Source: Arthrobacter sp. B6 (lineage in GTDB: Bacteria > Actinomycetota > Actinomycetes > Actinomycetales > Micrococcaceae). Taken from it: DNA of 64,000 nucleotides. The position numbers and the translations under genes were made by a program. The first letter of the stretch is position 1, and each line of letters begins with the position of its first letter. Of the stretch, positions 26,145 through 34,582 are shown in pieces. The stretch is taken from positions 348,713-412,712 of the forward strand of contig NZ_KV467169.1 in NCBI RefSeq assembly GCF_001663775.1, given 5' to 3'. The notes beneath the pieces were generated by a model. That model was not told the DNA's origin and ran no database searches. It saw only the letters and a list, made by a program, of their open reading frames with translations.

Positions 26145-26158
26145 GGCAAGCGCTTTCC
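26145..26158. promoter_or_regulatory. Putative LacI-family operator 2
   Basis: GGCAAGCGCTTTCC, centred on the perfect 8-bp palindrome AAGCGCTT, lies in the divergent region about 49 bp from operator 1. Paired sites at this spacing could hold a looped or cooperative repressor. Confidence 0.65.
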
Positions 26159-26241
26159 GGCAAGAGCCTAAAACTGCCATAATGTGGTCAACGCCGTTGG
26201 CGACCGAGTTCCGCACGAAGTTCCGCATAAAAGGAGATCCC

Positions 26242-27354
26242 GTGGCTGCAAGTACCCTCACCGAGGTGGCCCGGCTGGCCGGCGTGTCACCCGCCACGGC
26301 CTCGCGCGTACTTAACGGTTCTGCCCGGAAGCCCGGACAGGACATCGCCGACCGCGTGCGGCAGGCTGCGGACTCCCTGGGATACATTCCCAACGCCCAG
26401 GCCCAGGGGCTGGCCAAGTCAAGCTCGGGCCTGATCGGACTCATCGTCCACGACATCGCTGATCCCTACTTCGCCGCAATCGCCCGCGGCGTCCAGGAGG
26501 CCGCCCGGGAGCAGGGCCGCATGGTCCTGCTTGCCACCACTGCCGGTGCACCCGGGGACGAAAAAGAAGCCGTGGCCGCCTTCGCCGCACGCAGGGCCGA
26601 TTCGATCGTGATCGCCGGTTCGCGTTCGGCCCGCACCGAGGACAGTAAAGGCAACGCCGATCTGGCCGCCGAACTGGACAGGTATTGCCGCAACGGCGGC
26701 CAGGTGGCTGTTGTGGGCCACCCGGTAGTGGGAGCCGCGGTGACGGAGGGCTACCACGTGGTGGAAGTACCCAACGAGGAACTTGCCGCCAGCCTTGCCT
26801 CCGAACTTGCCGCCTCCCGGCCGGACGACGACTTCGTGATTATCGGCGGGCCGGACGGACTCTTCACCTCCGATGACCGGGTCCGCGGCTTCCAGCAGGG
26901 CCTTGCCGAAGCAGGAAGGCCCCCGGCCGAAGTCCTGCGCAGTTCCTTTAACCGCGCCGGCGGATACGAAGCCGGCCTCACCCTCGCGGCACGCATCAAG
27001 GCTGCCGGCCCGGGGGGGAAAACGGGCCAGGGAAACGGGGTCCATGGCAAAGCCCGGGGGCTGTGCATCTTCGCCGTCAACGACGTCATGGCCATCGGTG
27101 CTGCGGCCGCCCTCCGGAGTGAAGGGCTGCGTATCCCCAGGGACGCCACCATCGCCGGCTTTGATGACATCGAGACGCTGCGCGATTTCCGACCGGCACT
27201 GTCCACCGTCCACCTTCCCCTCGAGGACATAGGCAGGATCGCCACACGCAGCGCCGCCGGGTCCGCTGCAGCCGAAGCCGACGCCGCTGCCGCACCGTCT
27301 CCGCCGGTGACTGGGCGGGTGACGCTGCGCCGCAGCACCGAGATGGCCTCCTAA
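26242..27354 (+). CDS. LacI-family transcriptional regulator
   Basis: 370 residues. I chose GTG at 26242 because AAGGAG lies at 26231-26236 and the protein then starts (M)AASTLTEVARLAGVSPATAS, the family's N-terminal helix-turn-helix. An in-frame ATG 99 nt upstream would overlap the operators. A periplasmic-binding-like sensor domain follows (LIGLIVHDIADPYFAAIARG; FAVNDVMAIG; IAGFDDIE). It is divergent from the dehydrogenase operon and 1 nt upstream of the hydrolase, so it probably regulates both. Confidence 0.9.
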   Translation: MAASTLTEVARLAGVSPATASRVLNGSARKPGQDIADRVRQAADSLGYIPNAQAQGLAKSSSGLIGLIVHDIADPYFAAIARGVQEAAREQGRMVLLATTAGAPGDEKEAVAAFAARRADSIVIAGSRSARTEDSKGNADLAAELDRYCRNGGQVAVVGHPVVGAAVTEGYHVVEVPNEELAASLASELAASRPDDDFVIIGGPDGLFTSDDRVRGFQQGLAEAGRPPAEVLRSSFNRAGGYEAGLTLAARIKAAGPGGKTGQGNGVHGKARGLCIFAVNDVMAIGAAAALRSEGLRIPRDATIAGFDDIETLRDFRPALSTVHLPLEDIGRIATRSAAGSAAAEADAAAAPSPPVTGRVTLRRSTEMAS

Positions 27355-27355
27355 G

Positions 27356-28102
27356 GTGGCCGCGGTCTCCCTCACCGCTGTAGCCGCCCGCGCCGACGGG
27401 CCGCGCCCAGCTGTCCTGGTCCTTCCGGGCGGAGGCTACGGCCATCAGGCTGACCATGAGGCGGAGCCGGTTGCCGAGTGGCTCGCCTCGCTGGGAATCC
27501 ACGCCTTTGTACTCCGGTACCGGGTGGCACCGCACCGCCACCCGGCCCCGCTTGAGGATGCCAAAACGGCGCTGCTGCAGATCCGCAGCGAAGGCAACGG
27601 TCTTGCCGTGGACAGCAGCAGGGTAGGGGTCCTTGGCTTCTCCGCCGGCGGCCACCTTGCAGCCACGCTCTCAACGGCGGTGGCAACCGGAGATTCAGCG
27701 CTCGATCTCGAGGCCGCCGTCCCGGACCTCACCGTGCTTTGCTACCCCGTGGTCTCCTACACGGAAGAAGTCCATCAGGGGTGCGTGGACAACCTGCTCG
27801 GGGCCTCGCCGTCGGAAGACCTGCTCCGGGAGGTTTCCGCAGACCTCCATGTCACAGCGGCCACTCCCCCGGCTTTTGTCTGGCACACAGCCGACGACGC
27901 GGCGGTGCCGGTCCATCACAGCCTTTCCTACACCGGGTCGCTGGTCAGGGCCGGCGTGCCGGCCGAACTGCATGTGTTCCCGCACGGCCGCCACGGCCTT
28001 GGACTCGCTCCCGAGGATCCGGGACCGGCTCAGTGGACATCGCTGTGCGCGGCGTGGCTGGCACGGATGGGATGGACTCAGTCTTCGCCCAACGCGATGT
28101 GA
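27356..28102 (+). CDS. Alpha/beta hydrolase, acetyl-esterase-like
   Basis: 248 residues from GTG at 27356, immediately after the LacI stop. An oxyanion-hole motif PGGGYGHQADHE is near residue 26, the nucleophile Ser is in GFSAGGHLA near residue 97, and the catalytic Asp/His region is HTADDAAVPVHH and FPHGRHGLGL. It resembles esterases that deacetylate xylan or xylo-oligosaccharides, which would suit the neighbouring xylose genes; that role is inferred. Its 3' end overlaps the convergent gene at 28078 by 25 nt. Confidence 0.85.
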   Translation: MAAVSLTAVAARADGPRPAVLVLPGGGYGHQADHEAEPVAEWLASLGIHAFVLRYRVAPHRHPAPLEDAKTALLQIRSEGNGLAVDSSRVGVLGFSAGGHLAATLSTAVATGDSALDLEAAVPDLTVLCYPVVSYTEEVHQGCVDNLLGASPSEDLLREVSADLHVTAATPPAFVWHTADDAAVPVHHSLSYTGSLVRAGVPAELHVFPHGRHGLGLAPEDPGPAQWTSLCAAWLARMGWTQSSPNAM

Positions 28103-28878
28103 TTGAGGAAATCGGCATCATGGCTGACGTTCTCAGGAAGGTCATCCGCGACGAACTCGAGCATCATGTCAATTGGCCGGCCTGCCTCACGCAGGACGTC
28201 GGCCACTGACCGCCAGAGTTGCTTGCGTCCGCTGAGGGCCAGCCGCTCCTGCTCCGGCCACCAGGAAAAGCAATGTATGCCGGAAACAAACGGAAGCACT
28301 TGCCGCAGGCCCGCCAAGGCGGCTTGGTCGGAGAGTCCGACGGCAGGCTGCCAGTAGGTCCCCACATTGTCCCGGCCCACGTCCTGGAGTAACCGGAGCG
28401 TGGACTCCGGCGTGTCCGTGAGGGTCCCGCCGTGGTACTCGAACGCAATTTCCAGCCGCTGCCCGGCGGCTACCGCCGCGATCCGCTGGGTGTCGCGGAC
28501 AACGTCCGCCCACAGTTCGCCGTCGGATGCGGCGGAGCCGTTGTCACCGGCCCAGACCCTGATCCTCGGCGCATCCAGGCGCACGGCCCGTTCCATCACG
28601 GCGTCGAAATCGGTGAAGCTGCCGGCACGGTAGTAGGAGCCCAGGGACAGGACCGCGAGGTCCGCTGCCAGGCTGGCCTCGCGGGCTTCATCCGCCGAGG
28701 CGTCATCGCGGATGTGCACATCCGTGCCCCACTCGACTCCCGCGAGGCCGGCGTCCGCCGCAGTCCCGGCAACGTCTGCAATACTGCTGTGCCGCAGCGT
28801 CACGGAACAGAGACCAGGGGTAATTGCTGAGCGGTTCCAGTCCGCCAGTTCCGTCTGCTGTCCAAAGTTCATCGGCAC
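28078..28878 (-). CDS. Sugar phosphate isomerase/epimerase-family TIM-barrel protein (second)
   Basis: 266 residues, TIM barrel. The landmarks are GVEWGTDVHI near residue 48, IAFEYHGGTLTDT near 145 (metal-site Glu/His), YWQPAVGLSD near 175, HCFSWWPEQ, and MLEFVADD near 245. It is distinct from the paralog at 22833. It belongs to the carbohydrate island, convergent with the hydrolase, and its 5' gap contains only a weak LacI-like AATCGTTT (28959-28966). The substrate is unknown. Confidence 0.85.
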   Translation of the reverse strand: MPMNFGQQTELADWNRSAITPGLCSVTLRHSSIADVAGTAADAGLAGVEWGTDVHIRDDASADEAREASLAADLAVLSLGSYYRAGSFTDFDAVMERAVRLDAPRIRVWAGDNGSAASDGELWADVVRDTQRIAAVAAGQRLEIAFEYHGGTLTDTPESTLRLLQDVGRDNVGTYWQPAVGLSDQAALAGLRQVLPFVSGIHCFSWWPEQERLALSGRKQLWRSVADVLREAGRPIDMMLEFVADDLPENVSHDADFLNHIALGED

Positions 28879-29002
28879 TCTTTCCGTAGCTGCGGCCCCG
28901 AGAACTGACGGGCCGGGAGGGTCGCAGTCCAGCGTAGCGGGAATGCGTTTGCCGCGTTAATCGTTTCGCGGCGGACCACCCTGGTCGGACTACCCTGTAG
29001 GC

Positions 29003-29632
29003 ATGAAGCACCAGCCCGCCCGGGACCTTGCCAGGGCACCCGCGGAATGGTCCGACGTCGAGAGACTGTTCGGGCTGCCCGGCGAGCCGTCCCGCTGCTG
29101 GTGCCGTTTCTTCGCGTTCACCGGTCCTGAGTACTCCGCACTGGAACCGGCCGCGCGCAAAGCGCAGCTGCGGGAAAAGTTCGACGGCGCCTCCCCCGCG
29201 CCGGGCGTACTCGCCTTCCGCGACGGGCTGCCGGTGGGCTGGTGCGCTGTTGAGCCGCGGACATGTTACCCGCGCGTGCTCCGTTCCCGCGTACTGCGGA
29301 GTGCGGAAGCACCGGCCGAGGCAGCGGCTACGGGTCCCGGGCAGCCGGGTGGGATATGGTCCGTGACCTGCTTTGTGGTCGCGCCGGGCCACCGCAGAAG
29401 CGGCGTGACGGACGCCCTGCTGCACGCCGCCGTCGACCACGCCCGGGCCCATGGTGCGGGCGTCGTGGAAGGCTACCCGGTTGACCGCGGGCTGAGGCCC
29501 AAGGCGGGAGCTGCCGACCTCTATCACGGCACGCTGAACCTCTTCCTGCGTGCAGGATTCCAGCTGGTCAGCTCCACCGTTCCGGGGCGGGCCGTGGTGC
29601 GACTGGACCTTCGCGGAGGCCCGGCTAGCTGA
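29003..29632 (+). CDS. GNAT-family N-acetyltransferase
   Basis: 209 residues. The acetyl-CoA-binding motif A is seen as VTCFVVAPGHRRSGVTDALLHAAVDHAR near residue 115. A Cys-rich N-terminal stretch SRCWCRFF near residue 31 is common in one actinobacterial GNAT group. The acceptor is unknown. The end overlaps the convergent aldose epimerase gene by 8 nt. Confidence 0.85.
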   Translation: MKHQPARDLARAPAEWSDVERLFGLPGEPSRCWCRFFAFTGPEYSALEPAARKAQLREKFDGASPAPGVLAFRDGLPVGWCAVEPRTCYPRVLRSRVLRSAEAPAEAAATGPGQPGGIWSVTCFVVAPGHRRSGVTDALLHAAVDHARAHGAGVVEGYPVDRGLRPKAGAADLYHGTLNLFLRAGFQLVSSTVPGRAVVRLDLRGGPAS

Positions 29633-30527
29633 GCGCCCTGATGGTCCAGCCGGCCTGGTGCGACTCCCCGGGCGCGAGGTGCACCAGGTCCGTACCGGAA
29701 TTGAACGCATCCGGCGGGCAGGTCATGGGCTCCACGGCCAGGCCCAGCCTGTCCCTGCCAGTTGGTTTGTCGGCAGTATGGACCTGCACCCAGGGCCAGT
29801 TCCCGTCCCACTCCAGCTCAACGCCGGTTCCCGCCGGATCAAGGACACGGACAGCCGCGAGGCCATCTTCTCCGCGGATGATTCCGGTGAAGGCGTGGTC
29901 GATCCTGATACTGCCCAGGCGGCGGGGCACGCGGAAATCAAACTCGTGGCCGCCCACCTCGTGCATGCCCCCCGGCAGCAGCCTGTCGGCGGATACGGCG
30001 AGGAATTCCTGGGCGGGAAGCTCCAGGGTCCATTCGTCCAGCGGCGAGGACCCGGCCACGAGGTAGGGGTGGGGACACAGGCCGTACGGAGCCGTTTCGG
30101 TTCCGCTGTTCCGCGTCCGCACCGTGGCGGCAAGGCCGTCGGCCGAGAGCCGGTAGGTGACGGAGACTTCGAGGCCGGACGGATAGGCCTCGCTGGCTTC
30201 GACGCTGCCGGCGAGCGTGACGGCATCAGCGGAGTGGTCACGCAGTTCCCAGTCCACGCCGGTCAGCAGGCCGTGGAGTGCCGTACCGCGCTCTGGCTCG
30301 TTGAGGTCCGCCCGGAAGGACCTGCCGGCATAGCTGTAGGTACCGTCCGCAAGGCGGTTGGGCCAGGGGGCGCAGATGACGCCGCGGTAGTCTGGGATGT
30401 CACCCTCCGGCCCGAACGTCACCACCAGGTCGCGCCCCAGATACTGGAGTTCACGCAGTGCGCCGCCGCGAGCCGTAATGATGGCCGAGTACGGCCCGAA
30501 TGCGATGCTGTGTTCCGTGCCCGACAT
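29625..30527 (-). CDS. Aldose 1-epimerase family protein
   Basis: 300 residues of the galactose-mutarotase fold. The catalytic landmarks are GTALHGLLTGVDWEL (His near residue 81) and LCPHPYLVAG (His near 150) with a late Glu in LAVEPMTCPPDAF. It equilibrates alpha and beta anomers of aldoses. The GALM-like subgroup is typical of Actinobacteria. A perfect GTTAGCGCTAAC palindrome lies just upstream. Confidence 0.9.
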   Translation of the reverse strand: MSGTEHSIAFGPYSAIITARGGALRELQYLGRDLVVTFGPEGDIPDYRGVICAPWPNRLADGTYSYAGRSFRADLNEPERGTALHGLLTGVDWELRDHSADAVTLAGSVEASEAYPSGLEVSVTYRLSADGLAATVRTRNSGTETAPYGLCPHPYLVAGSSPLDEWTLELPAQEFLAVSADRLLPGGMHEVGGHEFDFRVPRRLGSIRIDHAFTGIIRGEDGLAAVRVLDPAGTGVELEWDGNWPWVQVHTADKPTGRDRLGLAVEPMTCPPDAFNSGTDLVHLAPGESHQAGWTIRALS

Positions 30528-30550
30528 GATGGATCCTCTGCGTTCCAGCT

Positions 30551-30568
30551 GGTTGTTAGCGCTAACCA
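30551..30568. promoter_or_regulatory. Putative LacI-type operator upstream of the aldose epimerase
   Basis: GGTTGTTAGCGCTAACCA contains the perfect 12-bp palindrome GTTAGCGCTAAC (30555-30566). It lies 24 nt upstream of the epimerase start, so a bound regulator would overlap its promoter. The core differs from the AAGCGCTT sites near 26.1 kb, so another LacI-family protein may bind it. Confidence 0.6.
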
Positions 30569-30636
30569 GACTACTGTATCGAGCGGGTGATCACGCCTCC
30601 TGTTACGGCACGGCCTTGGCTGGCTAGTGTTGCAGC

Positions 30637-31332
30637 ATGGTTAACCGTGAGGTGCTTGACACGATCCGGGCGGCTTTGGAGGAACGGGCCGACGCCGAAC
30701 GCGGGGCCGGGGCGCAGGCTTACATGAAATCGTCCATCCCGTCGCTGGGGGTCCGGGTGCCTGAGGTCCGGAGGGTGACGATGGCTGCGGCCGCTGCCCA
30801 CCCTTTCGCATCCCTGGAGCAGTTGCGGGCAACGGTGCTGGAGCTCTGGCGCGACGCCAAGGTCCGGGAGGAACGCTACGCGGCCATAGACCTCACCGGC
30901 CTGAAGATGGCGGCCGCGGACCTGGCGATGCTTCCGGTGTACGAGGAAATCATCAGGACCGGCGCCTGGTGGGATCTTGTCGATGGCGTGGCGGACCGGA
31001 TCTGCGCCCTCCTCCAGGCGCACCGGCCGGTCATGACCGGGGTTGTGGGCGAGTGGAGCCGGGACGGGGACTTCTGGATCAGGCGGGCGGCCATCACTGC
31101 CCAGCTCAAGGCCAAGGCCCATACTGACCGCAGGCTGCTTCGCGAAGTCATTGATGCCAATCTGGCGGATCCGGAATTCTTTATCCGGAAGGCAATTGGC
31201 TGGGCCTTGCGCGAATTTGGCAAAACGGATCCGGAGTGGGTCCGGATTTTCGTCGAGGAGCAGGGTGAACGCCTGAGCCCCCTGTCCCGCCGGGAAGCGG
31301 TCCGGAACCTTCCCCTAGATGACGGGGCGTGA
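30637..31332 (+). CDS. DNA alkylation repair protein (AlkD-like HEAT-repeat glycosylase)
   Basis: 231 residues of stacked helical repeats. The landmarks are YMKSSIPSLGVRVPEVR near residue 29, WWDLVDGVADRI near 111 (the catalytic-region Trp/Asp), and FFIRKAIGWALREF near 181. AlkD excises bulky or cationic alkylated bases. The 3' end overlaps the convergent mannosyltransferase gene by 18 nt. Confidence 0.88.
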   Translation: MVNREVLDTIRAALEERADAERGAGAQAYMKSSIPSLGVRVPEVRRVTMAAAAAHPFASLEQLRATVLELWRDAKVREERYAAIDLTGLKMAAADLAMLPVYEEIIRTGAWWDLVDGVADRICALLQAHRPVMTGVVGEWSRDGDFWIRRAAITAQLKAKAHTDRRLLREVIDANLADPEFFIRKAIGWALREFGKTDPEWVRIFVEEQGERLSPLSRREAVRNLPLDDGA

Positions 31333-32883
31333 GGTGACCGGCTGGTCCGATTTACTGAACAGGTGCTTGGTGCGGGGGTCCAGGAAGATCAGGTACAGGG
31401 CGAACATCAGCGCGATGATGGCGGCAGCGTTCCGTGCCAGGGCCAGCGCAAGGCCCAGGTCCTCCGTCTGCAGGTACGGGAAGACCTCCAGCTGGTCCGA
31501 AATGGCGTAGACCATAAAGAAGGAAACGATGAAGTAGAGGGCTTTGACCTGCCAGTCGTCCCGGATGCCGGTGACGGCGAACAACGGGATCAGCCAGACC
31601 ACGTACCAGGACTGGATCATGGGAGCCAGCAGGACGATGGCGGCAAATGCCAGCGTCAGCCGCCGCATGAGCCGGTCGTGGTCTCTCTTGAAGATCTGCC
31701 AGGCGACGATGCCTACAGCCAGCAGCTTCCCGGCGTCGTACACCCACTTGGCGAGGCCCCAGCCGTCGAGGCTGAACGCGTTGGCGATGGAGGCCACGAC
31801 CAGGCCCATCAGGCCGATCGGGGCGTACCAGATCCAGATGCTGCCGGGAGCTGAGAGTCCGTTGATCCAGCCGAAACCGAAGCCGTTGACCCTGCTCATG
31901 GCGAACAGGAGTCCCACGCTCAGGCCGGCAGTGAGTCCCCAATACAGGAACTTCCGTGGCCAGCCCGCGTCCTTACCGGCCCAGAGCAGGCCGATGAAAG
32001 GCAGGAAGACGATGGTGATCGGTTTGACCGATATGGACAGCGTGACCAGGACAATGCCCAGCACCACCCGCCGCGTGGCGCAGTAGTACAGGCCAGCCAG
32101 GGCCAGCCCGATCATGAGGGCGTCGTTGTGCACGCTTGCAATGAAGTTAGTCAGGAAGAGCGGGTTGGCTGCGGTGAGCCACAGGGCCCGGTGCGGGTTG
32201 ACTCCATGGAGGTCCGCCAACTTAGGGACGTAGATGATGCACAGCACGATGCCCACCAGTGCGGCCAGCCGGAACAGCATGACGCTGGCTTCCGGGTGCA
32301 CATTGGTGGACCAGACCACGAACTGCTCAATCCAAAGGAACAGCTGGCCGTACGGAACCGGCGCCTCGGTCCACATTTTGTCGGCACCGAGCTGGAAGTA
32401 ATTGGACAGCGCCGAGATGCCGTTTTCGTAGGGGTTGAAGCCCTCCACCATCAGCCGGCCCTGGCCGATGTACGCGTACACGTCCCGGCTGAACAGCGGA
32501 ACGGTGAACATCATGGGCAGGCCCCACGCCACCACTGCCTGCAGGGTCGCCTTACGCGCCCCGGGGCCCCACACCCGGACACGTTGGCCCAGCCGGAGCC
32601 ATGCGCGGACCAGGAGCATGCCGCCCACGGCCAGGAGGATGATGGACAGTGCAACGCCGATGGCCTCGGTGCGCATCCAGATGAAGAGCGGCATCCGCCG
32701 CAGTTCCGAAACGGGAGCAAGCCAGCCGACACCCAGCGAGCCGATCATCATAAAAACCGAACCGATGAAGCCCGCGATCAGTGGAGACCGTGCATTATCA
32801 ACCTCGGGCTCTGGCCGTTTGAAGATCGTGGCGGCCTTTTCCCCCGCTGCAGGCACAGGCGCCGTCATCTCAGGATTGTCCAA
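31315..32883 (-). CDS. mptB: Polyprenol-phosphomannose-dependent alpha-1,6-mannosyltransferase, MptB-like
   Basis: 522 residues, GT-C fold with about 13 predicted transmembrane segments from residue 35 onward. The first extracytoplasmic loop has the acidic motif in LFSRDVYAYIGQGRLMVEG near residue 131, as in MptA/MptB of Corynebacteriales. It would use a lipid-linked mannose donor to extend lipomannan-type cell-envelope glycans. Many Micrococcaceae carry homologs. The exact acceptor is inferred. Confidence 0.85.
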   Translation of the reverse strand: MDNPEMTAPVPAAGEKAATIFKRPEPEVDNARSPLIAGFIGSVFMMIGSLGVGWLAPVSELRRMPLFIWMRTEAIGVALSIILLAVGGMLLVRAWLRLGQRVRVWGPGARKATLQAVVAWGLPMMFTVPLFSRDVYAYIGQGRLMVEGFNPYENGISALSNYFQLGADKMWTEAPVPYGQLFLWIEQFVVWSTNVHPEASVMLFRLAALVGIVLCIIYVPKLADLHGVNPHRALWLTAANPLFLTNFIASVHNDALMIGLALAGLYYCATRRVVLGIVLVTLSISVKPITIVFLPFIGLLWAGKDAGWPRKFLYWGLTAGLSVGLLFAMSRVNGFGFGWINGLSAPGSIWIWYAPIGLMGLVVASIANAFSLDGWGLAKWVYDAGKLLAVGIVAWQIFKRDHDRLMRRLTLAFAAIVLLAPMIQSWYVVWLIPLFAVTGIRDDWQVKALYFIVSFFMVYAISDQLEVFPYLQTEDLGLALALARNAAAIIALMFALYLIFLDPRTKHLFSKSDQPVTSRPVI

Positions 32884-33023
32884 TCTGTTGCTTTGCGCGC
32901 TTCAACCCGGCGGGCCCCCACAGGACCGCCCGGGGCATGGTACAACGACGTAAAACTCACCGCCGCGTTTCCGAAATCCTAGCATCGGACGGCTCGGACA
33001 TGGCTAAACGGTAGGCTTGTCAA

Positions 33024-33674
33024 GTGCCTATATCTAATGAACGCATCGTCTGGATCGACTGCGAAATGACCGGCCTGGACATCAAGCACGACGCCCTGAT
33101 CGAGGTCGCTGCCTTGGTGACGGACTCGGAACTGAACATCCTGGGCGACGGAGTGGATGTGGTGATCAAGCCCGACGACGCCGCGCTGGCCCAGATGAAT
33201 GACTTCGTCCGCGACATGCATACAAGGTCCGGGCTCCTGAAGGAACTGCCGCACGGCAAGACCATGGCCGAGGCAGAGGCCGCTGTCATGGAATACATCG
33301 AAAAGTGGGTCCCGGACCCCCGCAAGGCGCCGCTGGGCGGCAACTCCGTGGGCACCGACCGTGTCTTCCTGTCCCGGGACATGCCGGCAGTGGTGGAGCA
33401 CCTGCATTACCGCGTGATCGATGTGAGCACCATCAAGGAGCTGTCACGCCGGTGGTTCGCCCGGGCCTATTTCCAGTCCCCTGCAAAGAAGGGCGGCCAC
33501 CGCGCCCTCGGAGACATCAAAGACTCCATCGACGAACTCCGCTACTACCGCGAAGCAGTGTTCGTCCCGGCCCCGGGCCCGGACAGCGCAACGGCACAGA
33601 GCATCTCCAAGCGCATTGCGGCCGGTGCCGACGCCGCCGCTTCGGACGCGGATGCAACGGTCCAGGGGAAGTAA
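33024..33674 (+). CDS. orn: Oligoribonuclease
   Basis: 3'-5' exoribonuclease of the DEDDh family that degrades short RNAs and linear di-GMP/AMP products. 216 residues. The motifs are IVWIDCEMTGLD (first Asp/Glu), NSVGTDRVFLSRDM, and the late HRALGDIKDSIDELRYYR. It starts at ATG 33024. A tRNA-His gene lies downstream, as in Mycobacterium. Confidence 0.96.
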   Translation: MPISNERIVWIDCEMTGLDIKHDALIEVAALVTDSELNILGDGVDVVIKPDDAALAQMNDFVRDMHTRSGLLKELPHGKTMAEAEAAVMEYIEKWVPDPRKAPLGGNSVGTDRVFLSRDMPAVVEHLHYRVIDVSTIKELSRRWFARAYFQSPAKKGGHRALGDIKDSIDELRYYREAVFVPAPGPDSATAQSISKRIAAGADAAASDADATVQGK

Positions 33675-33803
33675 TCTGCACCACCTTTTCTTCGATTTTT
33701 CGCCCAAAACCAGAAAAGTGGCAAAAGCACCCCCGAACAGCAGGTAAGCTATTTGAGTTGCCTTTCCAGACAGCCGGTTAGCCGGAAGACCTGAACGGCA
33801 CAT

Positions 33804-33877
33804 GGTGGGCTTAGCTCAGTTGGCAGAGCGCCTGGTTGTGGTCCAGGAGGTCGCGGGTTCAACCCCCGTAGCTCACC
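33804..33877 (+). tRNA. tRNA-His (anticodon GTG)
   Basis: Acceptor GTGGGCT pairs with AGCTCAC (one G-T wobble). The extra G at position -1 (33804) pairs with discriminator C73, the hallmark of tRNA-His. The anticodon loop is TTGTGGT. No CCA is encoded. Confidence 0.95.
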
Positions 33878-33910
33878 CTCACGGAATGGTTCTAGCAGCC
33901 GTCCAAAAAT

Positions 33911-33949
33911 GGAGGCCGTACCGGATATCCGGTGCGGCCTCCTTTTTTT
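33911..33949. terminator. Terminator after tRNA-His
   Basis: A 14-bp stem (GGAGGCCGTACCGG / CCGGTGCGGCCTCC, one G-T pair), a 4-nt loop ATAT, then T7. It ends before def. Confidence 0.92.
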
Positions 33950-33994
33950 GCCACAATTGCCGGCGTGACGCCGCAACCCGAAGGACCGCCTGAC

Positions 33995-34567
33995 ATGACA
34001 GTTATGCCAATCACCATCTGGGGGGAGCCGGTGCTGCACCGCCGGGCTTCCGAGGTTGAGGTGTTCGACGACGAACTCCGGACCCTGATTGCCGACATGT
34101 TCGAAACCAACGACGCCGCGAACGGCGTCGGGCTCGCGGCTCCGCAGGTAGGGGTAGGCAAGCGGATCTTCGTCTACAAGTTTGCCAACGAAGACGGCGC
34201 TCCCCCCAGCGGAGTCCTGGTCAACCCTGTCCTGACCCTGTCCAAAATTTCCGGCGCCCTTCCCGATCCTGATGAGGAAGAGGAGGGCTGCCTGTCCTTC
34301 CCGGGCGGCCAGTACCCGTTGAAGCGCGCCGAATGGGCCCGTGTGCGGGGCTTCGACGGCCACGGGCAACCGGTCGAATTCGAGGCTACGGGATGGTTCG
34401 CCCGGGTGATCCAGCACGAATACGATCATCTGGACGGAAAGCTCTACGTCAACCGGCTGATGGACCGTTATGCGCGCAAGGCGATGAAGCAGGCCAAGAA
34501 AAGCGGCTGGGGCGTCCCGGGCCTGACCTGGATGCCCGGCGTCGACCCGGATCCTTTCGGCCACTAG
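33995..34567 (+). CDS. def: Peptide deformylase
   Basis: Removes the N-formyl group from nascent proteins. 190 residues from ATG at 33995, with AAGGA at 33981-33985; starts further upstream would lie in the terminator. Motif 1 is GVGLAAPQVG, motif 2 EGCLSFPG (metal Cys), motif 3 QHEYDHLDG (HExxH). The acidic DEEEEGCLS loop and a basic C-terminal extension are typical of actinobacterial type I/III forms. Confidence 0.95.
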   Translation: MTVMPITIWGEPVLHRRASEVEVFDDELRTLIADMFETNDAANGVGLAAPQVGVGKRIFVYKFANEDGAPPSGVLVNPVLTLSKISGALPDPDEEEEGCLSFPGGQYPLKRAEWARVRGFDGHGQPVEFEATGWFARVIQHEYDHLDGKLYVNRLMDRYARKAMKQAKKSGWGVPGLTWMPGVDPDPFGH

Positions 34568-34582
34568 GCAGGCTGGCGGGCG

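Noticed and set aside
33932..33994. An upstream start for def
   Set aside because: The first codons would lie within the tRNA-His terminator; the ATG at 33995 has AAGGA and gives the normal N-terminus.
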